From positions 1,091,001 to 1,155,000 of the forward strand of contig NC_019757.1 of NCBI RefSeq assembly GCF_000317535.1: DNA of 64,000 nt. The letters are read 5' to 3'. Position numbers and translations under genes: made by a program. Positions 41,745 through 50,780 of the stretch are shown one piece after another. A model generated the notes under the pieces. The model ran no database searches. It was not told the DNA's origin and worked only from the letters and a program-made list of their open reading frames with translations. Origin of the DNA: Cylindrospermum stagnale PCC 7417. Lineage in GTDB: Bacteria > Cyanobacteriota > Cyanobacteriia > Cyanobacteriales > Nostocaceae. Position 1 is the stretch's first letter, and each line of letters opens with the position of its first letter.

Positions 41745-42824
41745 ATGGCTAAACTACGGGTGGGCTTGCTGTTTGGTGGACGTTCTGGTGAGCATGAAGT
41801 TTCTATAAGTTCAGCAAGAGCGATCGCAAATGCCTTAAGTGCAGAGGAAAATGCTGATAAGTACGAAATTGTCCCTTTTTATATCCAAAAGGATGGTTTT
41901 TGGCAAGCTGGGGAAGTCGCACAACAAGTTTTAGACTCCGGTGTTGCTATTGAAAATTCGGCGGTAACTCCTAATTTATGGCAATTTCCCGCACAAGCCT
42001 CAGAAATAGAACTTTGGTTTCCGATTCTCCACGGGCCTAATGGTGAAGACGGGACAATTCAAGGGTTACTCAGTTTGATGCAAGTTCCCTTTGTTGGTTC
42101 TGGGGTGTTGGGTTCGGCTACGGGGATGGATAAAATCGGGATGAAGGTGGCTTTTGCTCAAGCTGGACTTCCCCAGGTGAAATATCAGGCATTAACGCGA
42201 TCGCAAATTTGGTCAAATCCTTGTGTGTTTCCGAAACTCTGCGATCAGATAGAAGCTGAATTGGGCTATCCCTGTTTTGTCAAACCTGCTAACTTGGGTT
42301 CATCGGTGGGTATTGCTAAAGTGCGATCGCGTTCTGAATTAGAAGCAGCCTTAGATAACGCCGCTAGTTATGACAGAAGGATAATTGTCGAAGCTGGTGT
42401 TGTCGCTAGAGAAGTGGAATGTGCCGTTTTAGGCAATGATCAAGCTCAAGCTTCGATCGTCGGCGAGATTACTTTTGATAGCGATTTTTATGATTATGAA
42501 ACTAAATATACTCAAGGTAAAGCCGATTTATTGATTCCCGCACCCCTCCCAGAGGGGATTATTCAGCGAATTCAAGAAATGGCTTTGCTCGCTTTTGCTG
42601 CGGTTGACGCTGCTGGGTTGTCAAGAGTGGACTTCTTTTATGTGGAAGCTACAGGGGAAATTTTGATTAACGAAATCAATACTTTACCAGGTTTCACTGC
42701 TACGAGTATGTATCCCCAACTCTGGGCCCAGACTGGCATTCCCTTTGCCAAATTAGTTGATCAGTTGATTCAATTTGCTCTCTTAAGGCATTCTGGGGAG
42801 CAACCAAGAGAAGATATCCAGTAA
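41745..42824 (+). CDS. ddl: D-alanine--D-alanine ligase
   Basis: The 359-residue protein starts [20 protein letters not shown], followed by [38 protein letters not shown] (ATP-binding), and the metal-binding [20 protein letters not shown] at the end. This is the ATP-grasp Ddl that joins two D-Ala molecules for peptidoglycan synthesis, feeding MurF (31551-32906). Length and motifs are normal. It is transcribed away from the HEPN-like gene. Confidence 0.97.
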   Translation: MAKLRVGLLFGGRSGEHEVSISSARAIANALSAEENADKYEIVPFYIQKDGFWQAGEVAQQVLDSGVAIENSAVTPNLWQFPAQASEIELWFPILHGPNGEDGTIQGLLSLMQVPFVGSGVLGSATGMDKIGMKVAFAQAGLPQVKYQALTRSQIWSNPCVFPKLCDQIEAELGYPCFVKPANLGSSVGIAKVRSRSELEAALDNAASYDRRIIVEAGVVAREVECAVLGNDQAQASIVGEITFDSDFYDYETKYTQGKADLLIPAPLPEGIIQRIQEMALLAFAAVDAAGLSRVDFFYVEATGEILINEINTLPGFTATSMYPQLWAQTGIPFAKLVDQLIQFALLRHSGEQPREDIQ

Positions 42825-42995
42825 TAGTAATCCAAAAAATAGATGATTCCGTAGGGGCAGGGTCTCCCCGCCCTCTCCTCTCTCCTCGAACAGGCAAGAC
42901 GTCTATCCTACGACATAATTGAGATAGCACGGTTACTTAATGTTCACCTTCTCCAGTATAATGATATATACAGGGGTGCAGGTCTGAAAGTAATC

Positions 42996-43649
42996 ATGAA
43001 AAATAGTCAGAGTGTACAGCACGAGCCAAGCCAAACAACGGGGAAAACTCCAAATCTGGCAAAAAATACATCCTTACCCATAGAGATGCTGGTACGGCAT
43101 CCTTGGATGTTGTTACTTGGGTTGTTAGCAATTCCTGTCTCAATTGCTATTTTTGCTTTTAACAACCTGATTCAGGTGGCGGATGTGGCGCCGGCTGAAC
43201 CGGAAAAAATCCAAAATGAAAGAATTGAAGAATCAATCAAAACGTCCGCTGAAACTGGCAATTCTATAGCTTTATGGATGGTATTTGCGATCGCTCTTAG
43301 CTGTGGAACTGGTAGCTGGATAATTTGGCGATGGGCTACGCCCCGCCCGAAGCAATCGCTCGAAAGTTCAAAGCATCTGCAAAAAGTCCGTAAACATATT
43401 AAACACAATCAGCAACGCTTGGTACAAAGCCGCTATCCAAGATTGAGTCCCAGCTTGTCAAATAATTTAGTAGCTTTTGTGCCACCTCCATCACTAAAGG
43501 AAGTGTTCACAACTTTACCGCAATCGGAACATCTGGTGACGGTTTTACCACCAGAAGAAAGCCATCATCTCGATGACAGCAAAGAATCTTTAGCAGACTT
43601 GCTGGATATCCGTAAACAGAGTTCTTTGTCTTCAATCTTACGGAAATAG
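42996..43649 (+). CDS. Two-span membrane protein of unknown function
   Basis: The 217-residue product has hydrophobic helices at about residues 36-57 (WMLLLGLLAIPVSIAIFAF) and 91-112 (ALWMVFAIALSCGTGSWIIW) with a short external loop between them, followed by a basic, probably disordered C-terminal tail with PPPSLKEVFTTLPQSEHLV. No family recognised. It lies downstream of ddl with a 170-bp gap that contains a GTAGGGGCAGGGTCTCCCCG repeat, so co-transcription is possible but not shown. A palindrome follows the stop. Confidence 0.5.
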   Translation: MKNSQSVQHEPSQTTGKTPNLAKNTSLPIEMLVRHPWMLLLGLLAIPVSIAIFAFNNLIQVADVAPAEPEKIQNERIEESIKTSAETGNSIALWMVFAIALSCGTGSWIIWRWATPRPKQSLESSKHLQKVRKHIKHNQQRLVQSRYPRLSPSLSNNLVAFVPPPSLKEVFTTLPQSEHLVTVLPPEESHHLDDSKESLADLLDIRKQSSLSSILRK

Positions 43650-43676
43650 TCAGTAGACAGGTGCAGTTAAAGTCAG

Positions 43677-43704
43677 GTAGAGAGGTTACATTTTACCTCT
43701 CTAC
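43677..43704. terminator. Hairpin after the membrane-protein gene
   Basis: GTAGAGAGGT and ACCTCTCTAC pair perfectly across an 8-nt loop, 27 bp after the stop. There is no strong T-run; it could terminate transcription from either side. Confidence 0.5.
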
Positions 43705-43804
43705 AACGTGGGAATTTATTAGACATAGCAGCGAAAATTAAATATGCATTATCAGGGCGCCGAGGGCAGAATACCAGTCACAGCCTACTGCCCTCTAGCT
43801 CGCC

Positions 43805-44350
43805 TTAAACTCTGTTAAACTGAACGATTTCAAACTCAAAAGTCTTAATCAGCCGATCATCAATATATACCTCTATCTTATGCTTACCAACGGGATCACC
43901 AGGTGCGATCGTCCAAAAATTTTCAATCACACCATTGACAGCCGATTGTGTGCGCTTCGACACTGCTGTAGTGCCATCGGCTGAGATGGAGAAATCTTCA
44001 TTATCCTGTGTACCCCAAGTTTCTGGAGGTTTTGGCAAGCGCAGAACCTCGCGCCATTTCACCTCACCCCGGTAATCTTGAAGTTGAATCCGCCACCCGT
44101 AAGCTTCACCTTCTTGAAGTTGCACTTTAGTTCTAGGGAAAAAAGTGACTTTACCCTGTGAGTCAACTATCTTTACCCCAAACTCAGCTTTACTGACAGA
44201 TATCGGTTTACCATTGATTAACTGAGAAGATACTGGGGCATTCTCTGCCAAAACAGGAGTTGCATTGATCATCTCAACCCCTATAACCCCAGATATCAGC
44301 CAAAAAGAAGCTAGCACAAGCCTAGCAGCCCAAATTCCCATAAACTTCAT
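43805..44350 (-). CDS. Exported beta-rich hypothetical protein
   Basis: The 181-residue protein has a signal peptide (LVLASFWLISGVIGVEMINATPVLAENA, cleavage likely after VLA) and a mature domain made of alternating strands (KAEFGVKIVDSQGKVTFFPR, EAYGWRIQLQDYRGEVKWRE, IENFWTIAPGDPVGKHKIEV, LIKTFEFEIV), suggesting an immunoglobulin-like fold. The last part is similar in style to the C-terminus of the protein encoded at 52454-53077, but they are not obviously homologous. Likely periplasmic. Function unknown. Confidence 0.55.
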   Translation of the reverse strand: MKFMGIWAARLVLASFWLISGVIGVEMINATPVLAENAPVSSQLINGKPISVSKAEFGVKIVDSQGKVTFFPRTKVQLQEGEAYGWRIQLQDYRGEVKWREVLRLPKPPETWGTQDNEDFSISADGTTAVSKRTQSAVNGVIENFWTIAPGDPVGKHKIEVYIDDRLIKTFEFEIVQFNRV

Positions 44351-44614
44351 TTTCCTGTCAGATATTGCTACTTATTCAATTATTCCGCTCTAGATTCCGG
44401 GTTCAGGTAAGAAAATAATCACTGATTAAGCATAAATACTCTCGATCACTGTTAGTGGTCAGTCGATTTTATATTTTCTCAAGTCCAAAATCTCCAGTCG
44501 ATTACTTAATTAAAATCTCCATACTTTAGCTTAATCAAAAAGAAGCCCCACATCTGACCCGAAGGGCAGTGTGGGATGAATTTTTGGGCGATGACGAATT
44601 GACCCACAACCAAA

Positions 44615-44791
44615 TCAATCCGTAGGATTGACAGGACAGTGGGTCGATGAGGAATCGCCATTTTTGACGTTAAGCGAATCGATAAAATCCTCAATTACAT
44701 TGGTCATAGTTTTATCATGTTGAGCCGAATATAAACGCAGTTTATTTAATCTCCGCTCGGATATTCTCAGATTCAATGATTTGTTTTTCAT
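44615..44791 (-). CDS. Ribbon-helix-helix-like protein divergent from tnpB
   Basis: This 58-residue product begins MKNKSLNLRISERRLNKLRL and continues YSAQHDKTMTNVIEDFIDSL: a short strand (SLNLRIS) followed by two helices with the typical T-x-x-N-V-I-E-D-F-I pattern of CopG/Arc-type RHH repressors. Its start is 6 bp from an inverted repeat (CCTATACAA/TTGTATAGG) that lies between it and tnpB, a probable operator. It is too short to be picked up by simple length cut-offs. Confidence 0.65.
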   Translation of the reverse strand: MKNKSLNLRISERRLNKLRLYSAQHDKTMTNVIEDFIDSLNVKNGDSSSTHCPVNPTD

Positions 44792-44796
44792 AAATG

Positions 44797-44837
44797 CCTA
44801 TACAACGCCTGTACGTTTATGCTATCGTTTGTATAGG
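44797..44837. promoter_or_regulatory. Inverted repeat operator between the RHH-like gene and tnpB
   Basis: CCTATACAA at 44797-44805 and TTGTATAGG at 44829-44837 are exact inverses 23 bp apart, placed between the divergent starts. A TATGCTAT box at 44819-44826 is a candidate tnpB -10 element and lies inside this pair, so a bound repressor would block it. Confidence 0.6.
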
Positions 44838-44856
44838 TCGAAGGCAAGGACAAAAA

Positions 44857-46134
44857 ATGAAAATCTCATACCAGTACAAAATTAAACCAACTAAAGAACA
44901 GGCGGAAAAAATCAATAAAACACTGGAAATGTTGCGTTGTCAATATAACTATTTGTTGGCTCAAAGATTTGACTGGTATGAGATGAATCGTAGTCCTATT
45001 GATAGATGTCCATTAATTTGTCATCTGCCCGAATTAAAAGAACAGCCTAACTATTACAATCAAAAAGCATCTCTAGTTCAACTCAAATTAGATAGACCTT
45101 GGTACAAAGATATTCACTCTCAGGTACTTCAAGAAGTTCCTAAGAAAGTTGAATTGGCTTTTGATAGATGGTTAAAAGGTGACATTAATGGCAAGAAATC
45201 AGGTAGACCTAGATTCAAGGGTCAAGGACAATACAAAACTTTTACTTATACCCAATTTAAAAGACATCATTTTGTTAACAACAAAATCACGCTATCAAAA
45301 ATTGGAGATATCAAGGTAATTGTTCATCGCCCAATACCCGTTGGATTTGACATCAAAACTGTATCTGTCACCAAAAAAGCGGATGGTTACTACATCACTC
45401 TCAGCCTTGATGACAAATCAGTTCCTACAGTTAAGCCTGACTTTAATCCTGACAATATTGTTGGTATTGATGTTGGCTTAATTGATTTCTATGTAGCTTC
45501 TGATGATTCTAGAATCAAAGCACCTAAATATCTACGCAAAGCTGAACGCTTGCTTAAATCATTGCAGCGTATGGTATCAAGGCGTAAAAAAGGTTCTAAC
45601 AGACGCAAAAAAGCTATTAAAAAATTGGGTAAACAGCATAAAAAAGTGGCTGATACTCGTAAAGACTTCCACTTTAAAACAGCTAAATTACTACTTGATA
45701 AGTATGATGTTATAGCTGTGGAAAAATTGAATATCAAAGGACTCGTTAAAACTAAATTGGCTAAAAGTATTAATGATGCTGCTTGGAGTCAGTTTGTAAC
45801 CATACTTTTAAACAAAGCCGAGAATGCTGGTTTAAAAGTAATAGCTGTAAATCCAAACGGTACTAGCCTTGAATGCTCTAACTGCGGTCACAAGGTCAAA
45901 AAGTCGTTATCTCAAAGAATGCACAATTGTCCTGTATGTCATGCAAGCTTGTGTAGAGATTTAAATGCGGCTATAAATATAAAGAACCGTGGGACACACG
46001 GTCTTAAAGCTCAGTCAATGTCCGGATTAGGAGTCGCTGAGAAGCCCACACTTACCCAAAGGGAAGTGTGGGAGATGTCACACAGTATCACCCTAGCACC
46101 AGGAGGTAGGAGCAAAGGACGCTTGTACAGTTAG
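44857..46134 (+). CDS. tnpB: TnpB-type RNA-guided endonuclease
   Basis: The 425-residue protein starts MKISYQYKIKPTKEQAEKIN with AAGGA seven bases upstream. It has RuvC-I VGIDVGLIDFYVASDDS (Asp), RuvC-II IAVEKLNIKGLV (Glu), zinc finger CSNCG...CPVC and RuvC-III CRDLNAAINIKN (Asp), so all catalytic residues are present. The last 45 residues overlap the right-end hairpin that in such elements belongs to the guide RNA. It belongs to a different TnpB subgroup from the one at 13576. An ATG 21 codons upstream is in frame but sits in the operator. Confidence 0.9.
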   Translation: MKISYQYKIKPTKEQAEKINKTLEMLRCQYNYLLAQRFDWYEMNRSPIDRCPLICHLPELKEQPNYYNQKASLVQLKLDRPWYKDIHSQVLQEVPKKVELAFDRWLKGDINGKKSGRPRFKGQGQYKTFTYTQFKRHHFVNNKITLSKIGDIKVIVHRPIPVGFDIKTVSVTKKADGYYITLSLDDKSVPTVKPDFNPDNIVGIDVGLIDFYVASDDSRIKAPKYLRKAERLLKSLQRMVSRRKKGSNRRKKAIKKLGKQHKKVADTRKDFHFKTAKLLLDKYDVIAVEKLNIKGLVKTKLAKSINDAAWSQFVTILLNKAENAGLKVIAVNPNGTSLECSNCGHKVKKSLSQRMHNCPVCHASLCRDLNAAINIKNRGTHGLKAQSMSGLGVAEKPTLTQREVWEMSHSITLAPGGRSKGRLYS

Positions 46135-46280
46135 CTTTTCAAACTTTTTCAACTGGATAGTTATTTTCGCCACGCTGCACTAGTACTTTTTATTGGAGAA
46201 TATGGGCTGCAATAGAAAATAAGATACAACATTGTTGCATCCTACTTTCAACCTATATTCCAATGAACGGTTCAGCCTGT

Positions 46281-46619
46281 TTAGTCTTCGTCAAGCGCCG
46301 GAAAAGTTTCTTCCAGCTTCCACAACGTATCTTTATTTTCGATAAACCAAATCCGCGTTTCAGTAGTTAATTTACTCCAAACAACTTCAGCGGGAATGTG
46401 GGGAGATGCGTATTGATACTCCTCACCGAGTGATTTTAGATTAGCTGCTACATCACGGGGAATACCAAAGTCTTCCCAGTCAACTTTTAAACTTCTTCCA
46501 GAAAGCCCCGCAGTGGGGTCAAAAACTAATTGTGCAGTTCTGATTAAATCGGCAAAGTGTTGCGGTTTGAGTCCGATACTATCCTGCATTTGTAGTGATT
46601 CGTTATGCTCTTGAGACAT
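46281..46619 (-). CDS. Hypothetical cytoplasmic protein
   Basis: This 112-residue acidic protein (PQHFADLIRTAQLVFDPTAG, LKVDWEDFGIPRDVAANLKS, AEVVWSKLTTETRIWFIENK) has mixed helices and no membrane segment. I do not recognise the family. Composition and length suggest a real gene. The gap up to the TnpB element (46135-46280) holds only AT-rich sequence. Confidence 0.55.
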   Translation of the reverse strand: MSQEHNESLQMQDSIGLKPQHFADLIRTAQLVFDPTAGLSGRSLKVDWEDFGIPRDVAANLKSLGEEYQYASPHIPAEVVWSKLTTETRIWFIENKDTLWKLEETFPALDED

Positions 46620-46740
46620 GATCGCTGGAGTGGTGAAGGTTGGTGGTTAATTGAACTTACTGCCAGAGATTATCCCAGTGCCTCTAGTTTAGCGCGGAAA
46701 ATCAAGTCATATCAATTCTGTGTGATCTAGCCACAAATTC

Positions 46741-46787
46741 AGATCCCCCCACCTGTGGTGACCCCCTAAGAAAGGGGGTAAAAGAGA
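46741..46787. repeat. GATCCCCC-type intergenic repeat
   Basis: GATCCCCCCACCTGTGGTGA precedes CCCCCTAAGAAAGGGGG, forming two hairpins. It directly precedes the stop of the Lin0512 gene, 7 bp away, and may terminate it. Confidence 0.7.
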
Positions 46788-46793
46788 CCAGCT

Positions 46794-47171
46794 TCATCGA
46801 GAAATAGTATCAGTTTCAATAAAAACTGTAACGGCAGCTACTGCAATCAACATTTCATCATTTTTATCGTTGAGGGAAGGAATTGCTAGCCCGTCAACCA
46901 CCATACCCCCAGATTCTACTGTGAGACTTTTCCGGCCAAAGGGGAGTTCAGCTAACACTTCTGCTTCCCGCACTTGTTCGGGATAGGGTACGGCTATCTT
47001 AACGAACACAATCATCTCATTGGGGTCACTCAACCCAGCTATTTCCATAATACCGAGTAAGGCGTTATGTGCGATCGCATTTCTGACTGCTCTAGCAGCT
47101 GCTACCGTCGGTTCCTGCCCATGCTGATCTACACCCATCCCCATTTCAATAATAAAACGTTTAAGAGCCAT
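46794..47171 (-). CDS. Lin0512 family protein
   Basis: The 125-residue protein matches the Lin0512 family from start to end: KRFIIEMGMGVDQHGQEPTV, AAARAVRNAIAHNALLGI, MIVFVKIAVPYPEQVREAEV, FGRKSLTVESGGMVVDG and a final MLIAVAAVTVFIE. It is a small two-layer fold present in cyanobacteria, Firmicutes and plants, of unknown biochemical role. Start and stop agree with the usual length. It is read away from the LD-carboxypeptidase gene. Confidence 0.85.
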   Translation of the reverse strand: MALKRFIIEMGMGVDQHGQEPTVAAARAVRNAIAHNALLGIMEIAGLSDPNEMIVFVKIAVPYPEQVREAEVLAELPFGRKSLTVESGGMVVDGLAIPSLNDKNDEMLIAVAAVTVFIETDTISR

Positions 47172-47348
47172 TAGCTATCTCCAATAAATGCTGCAACTTT
47201 GACTCTATCCCTTTCTGGAAACTAATATTAAAGTTTCTCTGATTAATCCACCAGGAAATTGAGTAAGTGGGCTGCAACGCGATTGTTAGGCTTCGGTTGT
47301 ACAAAGACAAGTATCATCGGATCAAAATATCTTCAGCATATATCCCCC

Positions 47349-48368
47349 ATGAACATCAACCGCCGCCAATTTATTGCCACATTGGGACTAACTACTTTAG
47401 CCACCCAAATTCCCCCAGTTGCTGCCCAAACTCAACTATCTCCAAACACCATTCTCAAACCACCCCGCCTACAAATAGGTGATACTGTAGGATTAATTTC
47501 TCCGGCGGGTATTATTGACCGCAAAGACATCACAGATGCACAGCAAACTTTAGCAAAATTAGGGTTAAAAATAAAAATTGGCAAGCATCTTTTAGACCGT
47601 TATGGCTATTTAGCAGGTACAGATATAGACCGTGCTCAAGATGTTAACAATATGTTTGCAGATCAGTCTGTCAAAGCAATTATTGCGATGCGCGGTGGCT
47701 GGGGTTGTAATCGCATTTTACCCCTAATTAATTATCCCCTCGTTCGCAAATATCCCAAGATTATTATCGGGTACAGTGATATTACTTCTTTATCATTAGC
47801 AATTAATGCTCGTAGTCGGGTAATTACTTTTCATGGGCCAGTCGCCACCTCTACCTGGAATCAATTTACAGTAGATTACTTCCAGCGCATTTTATTTGAT
47901 GGTGAAGCAGTAACCATGCGAAACTTAAACAATGGAGAAGGGCAAGTTAAGGTAATTTCACCAGGAAAATCTCAGGGTAAACTGATTGGTGGAAACTTGT
48001 CTGTTTTAGCTGCGATGGTGGGTTCAAATTACCTACCTTCTTGGAGAGAAAGTATTTTATTTGTGGAAGATATCGGCGAAGATATTTATCGCATAGACCG
48101 AATGCTAACGCAGTTAAAAACCGCAGGCGTTCTCAATCAAATTGCTGGCTTTATCTTTGGACAATGCACTGATTGTAAACTCGGAGATGAACCATCATTT
48201 ACCTTAACCCAAGTGTTGCAAGACCACATCCTGCCTTTAGGCATTCCTGCCTGGTATGGTTCGATGATTGGTCACATTAAAGACAAATTTACAGTGCCGG
48301 TGGGTGTAGAAGTTGAAATAGACGCTGATGCAGGAACAATTAGGATGTTAGAAGCGGCTGTAAGATGA
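47349..48368 (+). CDS. LD-carboxypeptidase (muramoyltetrapeptide carboxypeptidase, S66)
   Basis: The 339-residue protein begins MNINRRQFIATLGLTTLATQ, a twin-arginine-like signal, then GDTVGLISPAGII, AIIAMRGGWGCNRILPLINY, the nucleophile region IIIGYSDITSL (Ser), FVEDIGEDIYRIDRMLTQL (Glu) and GSMIGHIKDKFTVPVGVEV (His). S66 peptidases remove the terminal D-Ala from L,D-bonded muropeptides in peptidoglycan recycling. The ATG at 47349 is chosen because it starts at the signal; the frame continues upstream 30 codons. It would act in the periplasm. Confidence 0.92.
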   Translation: MNINRRQFIATLGLTTLATQIPPVAAQTQLSPNTILKPPRLQIGDTVGLISPAGIIDRKDITDAQQTLAKLGLKIKIGKHLLDRYGYLAGTDIDRAQDVNNMFADQSVKAIIAMRGGWGCNRILPLINYPLVRKYPKIIIGYSDITSLSLAINARSRVITFHGPVATSTWNQFTVDYFQRILFDGEAVTMRNLNNGEGQVKVISPGKSQGKLIGGNLSVLAAMVGSNYLPSWRESILFVEDIGEDIYRIDRMLTQLKTAGVLNQIAGFIFGQCTDCKLGDEPSFTLTQVLQDHILPLGIPAWYGSMIGHIKDKFTVPVGVEVEIDADAGTIRMLEAAVR

Positions 48369-48369
48369 A

Positions 48370-49260
48370 TTAACTCACATTTCTAAAATCAATCATCGTC
48401 TGCCGATAAGCATCTGGTAATCCCGTATCAAAACACTTACCTTTGACCATATATCCAGTTATGCCTTCGGCTTGACGTAATCTCTCAAGACAGGATGTTA
48501 GCTGAAATTCGCCTCTTTCTCGAAAATTTTGATTGATCTGTTCTGCCAAAAAATCAAAAATTTGCGGCGTTAGTAAATATAAACCAAACATACATAAAAA
48601 TTCATCGAGTGCCATACCTTCTACACGTAAGTGCTGGCGGGCATATTCAACAGTTGGCTTCTCATATATTTGGGTGAGGGAAAGCAGCGAGTTTAACTCT
48701 TGCCAAACTCCGGTGACACACCCAGCTTTATGAATAATTTCTGCTGGCATCGTCGTTAAGCCAATTACGCTATGATTAACTTTTTCATATACATCTAAAA
48801 CTTGTCTAGTAGAGGATTTTTCTATATTTGATGCATAAACATGGTCGCCTAGCATCAGCAGAAATGGCTCATTTTGCACCCAATCTTTAGCGCAAAATAC
48901 TGCGTGTCCATAGCCTTCTTGTGTTGCTTGGGTTAAAATTGTAATCTTGCTACCTAAATCTTGGAGATATTGGCTATATTCTTGATTTTGCGGCGATAGT
49001 TTGGCGAAAAATTCTGGTTTGGGTGGATGTTTAAATAAATCTTGAAAAATTTCTTGGTCATCCGGTTGCACTACAATCCCAACTTCGGCAATTCCGGCGC
49101 TGATTGCTTCTTCCACAATTGCTAAAATCACAGGCTTTGCCCTGCCATCTTGATCAATAATTGGGAAAAGTTCTTTTTTGACAACTTTGGTAGCAGGAAA
49201 TAAGCGTGTACCAAACCCCGCAGCGGGAATTACAGCTTTTCTGACTTTATTTTGCCGCAT
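48370..49260 (-). CDS. UTP--sugar-1-phosphate nucleotidyltransferase (GalU/UGP-like)
   Basis: The 296-residue protein starts VRKAVIPAAGFGTRLFPATKV (nucleotide-binding G-x-G-T-R and K) and has VGIVVQPDDQEIF, FLLMLGDHVYAS (metal-binding Asp) and AGCVTGVW, as in GalU-type pyrophosphorylases. They make UDP-sugar from UTP and a sugar 1-phosphate. The gene overlaps the 3' end of the GHMP kinase gene by 14 bp, so the two are translated as one unit and probably act in sequence. The sugar cannot be read from the sequence. Confidence 0.85.
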   Translation of the reverse strand: MRQNKVRKAVIPAAGFGTRLFPATKVVKKELFPIIDQDGRAKPVILAIVEEAISAGIAEVGIVVQPDDQEIFQDLFKHPPKPEFFAKLSPQNQEYSQYLQDLGSKITILTQATQEGYGHAVFCAKDWVQNEPFLLMLGDHVYASNIEKSSTRQVLDVYEKVNHSVIGLTTMPAEIIHKAGCVTGVWQELNSLLSLTQIYEKPTVEYARQHLRVEGMALDEFLCMFGLYLLTPQIFDFLAEQINQNFRERGEFQLTSCLERLRQAEGITGYMVKGKCFDTGLPDAYRQTMIDFRNVS

Positions 49261-50296
49261 AAATAGTCAATTTTAAACATTGCATTTGGGGAAAGTCGCG
49301 ATTAATTATCTCGATAAATTTTTGCTGACTTACCTCGTCTTTCAGAATAAATTGTGCAGTGCCATCTCCTTGGGAACCCACACCTTTACCACCGAAAATC
49401 AACTCTTGAATTGGTGGGTAATTTAGCAGTTGGTGCAGAATGGGTGCAGTTAACTGCCCAGGACAGGCGGGAATCAGATGCTGATCAAATTCTGCCTGTG
49501 CTTGTTTCATCAGCATACCAATTTTAGCTGCATCGCCTGTTTGCAGGGCGTCAATTGCTGCTTGGGTAATTTGATAACTAATGGCACCGAGGTATTTTTG
49601 CACATTTCTTTGTAGTTCGTTGGTAGCCAAGGGATAGCAGTCATTGAGGTGGCTGAGAATTTGTTGGGTATTTTTACTAGCCGCAAGATCGACGATCGCT
49701 AAAAATAAATTCTGCGGTGCTTTTAACTCGATGACATCAGTGTGATCGCCATCGAAGATCATCGCTATGGGGCGATCGCCATAAGCACAAGCTTGATCCA
49801 TCCGTCCACAGCGGGAAGGCGTGGTAATTTCCCCCAGATAGGCAAACTCCATCTCCTCCTGCCGGCTCATCTTTAAGTCATACACCCTGTTAAATGCCCG
49901 CGCCACCAACACACAGAGGGCGGCACTGGAAGACAACCCTTTTTGAATTGGCAAATCTGTCAGGTAATTGTCAATATCCAATCCGCTGACGTCGTAGTGG
50001 GTGCTAATTTGGTAAGCCACACCAGCCGCATAACTGAAAAACCCGCCCTTTTCGGCTTCAGTCAGCAAAGTCCGCTGATCCATCGGTAAAGTTAGGATTT
50101 TATTACTACCATCAGTCAGAGAAGCCTGTAGTAGCAAATGGGTAGGATGCGACTTTACCTCGGCATACAGTCCCTGATTAGTTCCCACAAGCAACGTGTA
50201 GCCCTTTTTTAGTTCGCGATTGTAGCGACGATAACCTCCCGCCCAATCACTGTGTTCACCAAATAGACACAGACGCCCCGGAACAAAAATTTTCAT
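49247..50296 (-). CDS. GHMP-family sugar-1-kinase
   Basis: Motif 1 (FVPGRLCLFGEHSDWAGG), motif 2 (PIQKGLSSSAALCVLVARAF) and motif 3 (FGGKGVGSQGDGTAQFIL) of GHMP kinases are all present, along with CGRMDQACAYGDRPIAMIFD, a region typical of galactokinase-like sugar kinases including arabinokinase and glucuronokinase. It would phosphorylate a sugar at C1 with ATP. It feeds the overlapping nucleotidyltransferase gene downstream. The ATG at 50296 is used; the open frame extends to a TTG nine codons earlier. 349 residues. Confidence 0.85.
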   Translation of the reverse strand: MKIFVPGRLCLFGEHSDWAGGYRRYNRELKKGYTLLVGTNQGLYAEVKSHPTHLLLQASLTDGSNKILTLPMDQRTLLTEAEKGGFFSYAAGVAYQISTHYDVSGLDIDNYLTDLPIQKGLSSSAALCVLVARAFNRVYDLKMSRQEEMEFAYLGEITTPSRCGRMDQACAYGDRPIAMIFDGDHTDVIELKAPQNLFLAIVDLAASKNTQQILSHLNDCYPLATNELQRNVQKYLGAISYQITQAAIDALQTGDAAKIGMLMKQAQAEFDQHLIPACPGQLTAPILHQLLNYPPIQELIFGGKGVGSQGDGTAQFILKDEVSQQKFIEIINRDFPQMQCLKLTIYAAK

Positions 50297-50570
50297 ATAT
50301 TTCCGGGGCGAAGAATACGCCAAGGCCTTAATTTGTTTTTGATTGCTTTGGGTTCAAATCGCCTAGACGCCAATAGCCACGCACTTGGGCACATGATCGT
50401 TCGCGGCGTATTTGCCGCTGAGACTAAGAAATTCATCCTAGCACTTTCATCTTGTTACTCAACTTCTCTATCCGCAATGTCTGATGATATCCTCAAGCTA
50501 CCTTTAGTTTTTATACCACGTTAATAAACTGTCTACTGTTTAGCTTTGTCTTGTTCGCTACCATCAGGGG

Positions 50571-50608
50571 TGACACTTTATTAACTAGTGTCAGTTAATA
50601 AAGTGTCA
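50571..50608. repeat. Perfect 16-bp inverted repeat
   Basis: TGACACTTTATTAACT at 50571-50586 and its inverse at 50593-50608 flank a 6-nt loop. The right arm contains AAAGTGTCACTCA, also found upstream of both Yfr2-like RNA copies (17333 and 17498). The arrangement could be an operator, or a terminator read in either direction. Confidence 0.75.
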
Positions 50609-50780
50609 CTCACAAGATTCCCGTTTTTGTTCTAAAAGAGATATTCTTAATTAGTGCAAGGAGTGATACCTGTTCACAACGCGTTGGTCACAAGTTATCT
50701 TGGCAGTGCTTCTCCCTAGAGGAGTGTTGCGGATTTCAAATGTTGCATCAAAGTAGTGGGTAGGTATTAAGTTATACGGG

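Larger units (their letters stand above)
44540..46136 (+). mobile_element. Second TnpB element with divergent small gene
   Basis: The element holds tnpB and a divergent RHH-like gene. Hairpins mark both sides: CCCACATCTGACCCGAAGGG at the left (about 44547-44575) and CCCACACTT/AAGTGTGGG (46045-46072) inside the 3' end of tnpB at the right. The layout copies that of the element at 13181-14912 though the proteins differ in sequence. No tnpA is present. The limits given are approximate. Confidence 0.65.

Noticed and set aside
50333-50524. 63-codon plus-strand frame
   Set aside because: Starts inside the upstream region of the GHMP kinase gene; no start signal or recognisable sequence.
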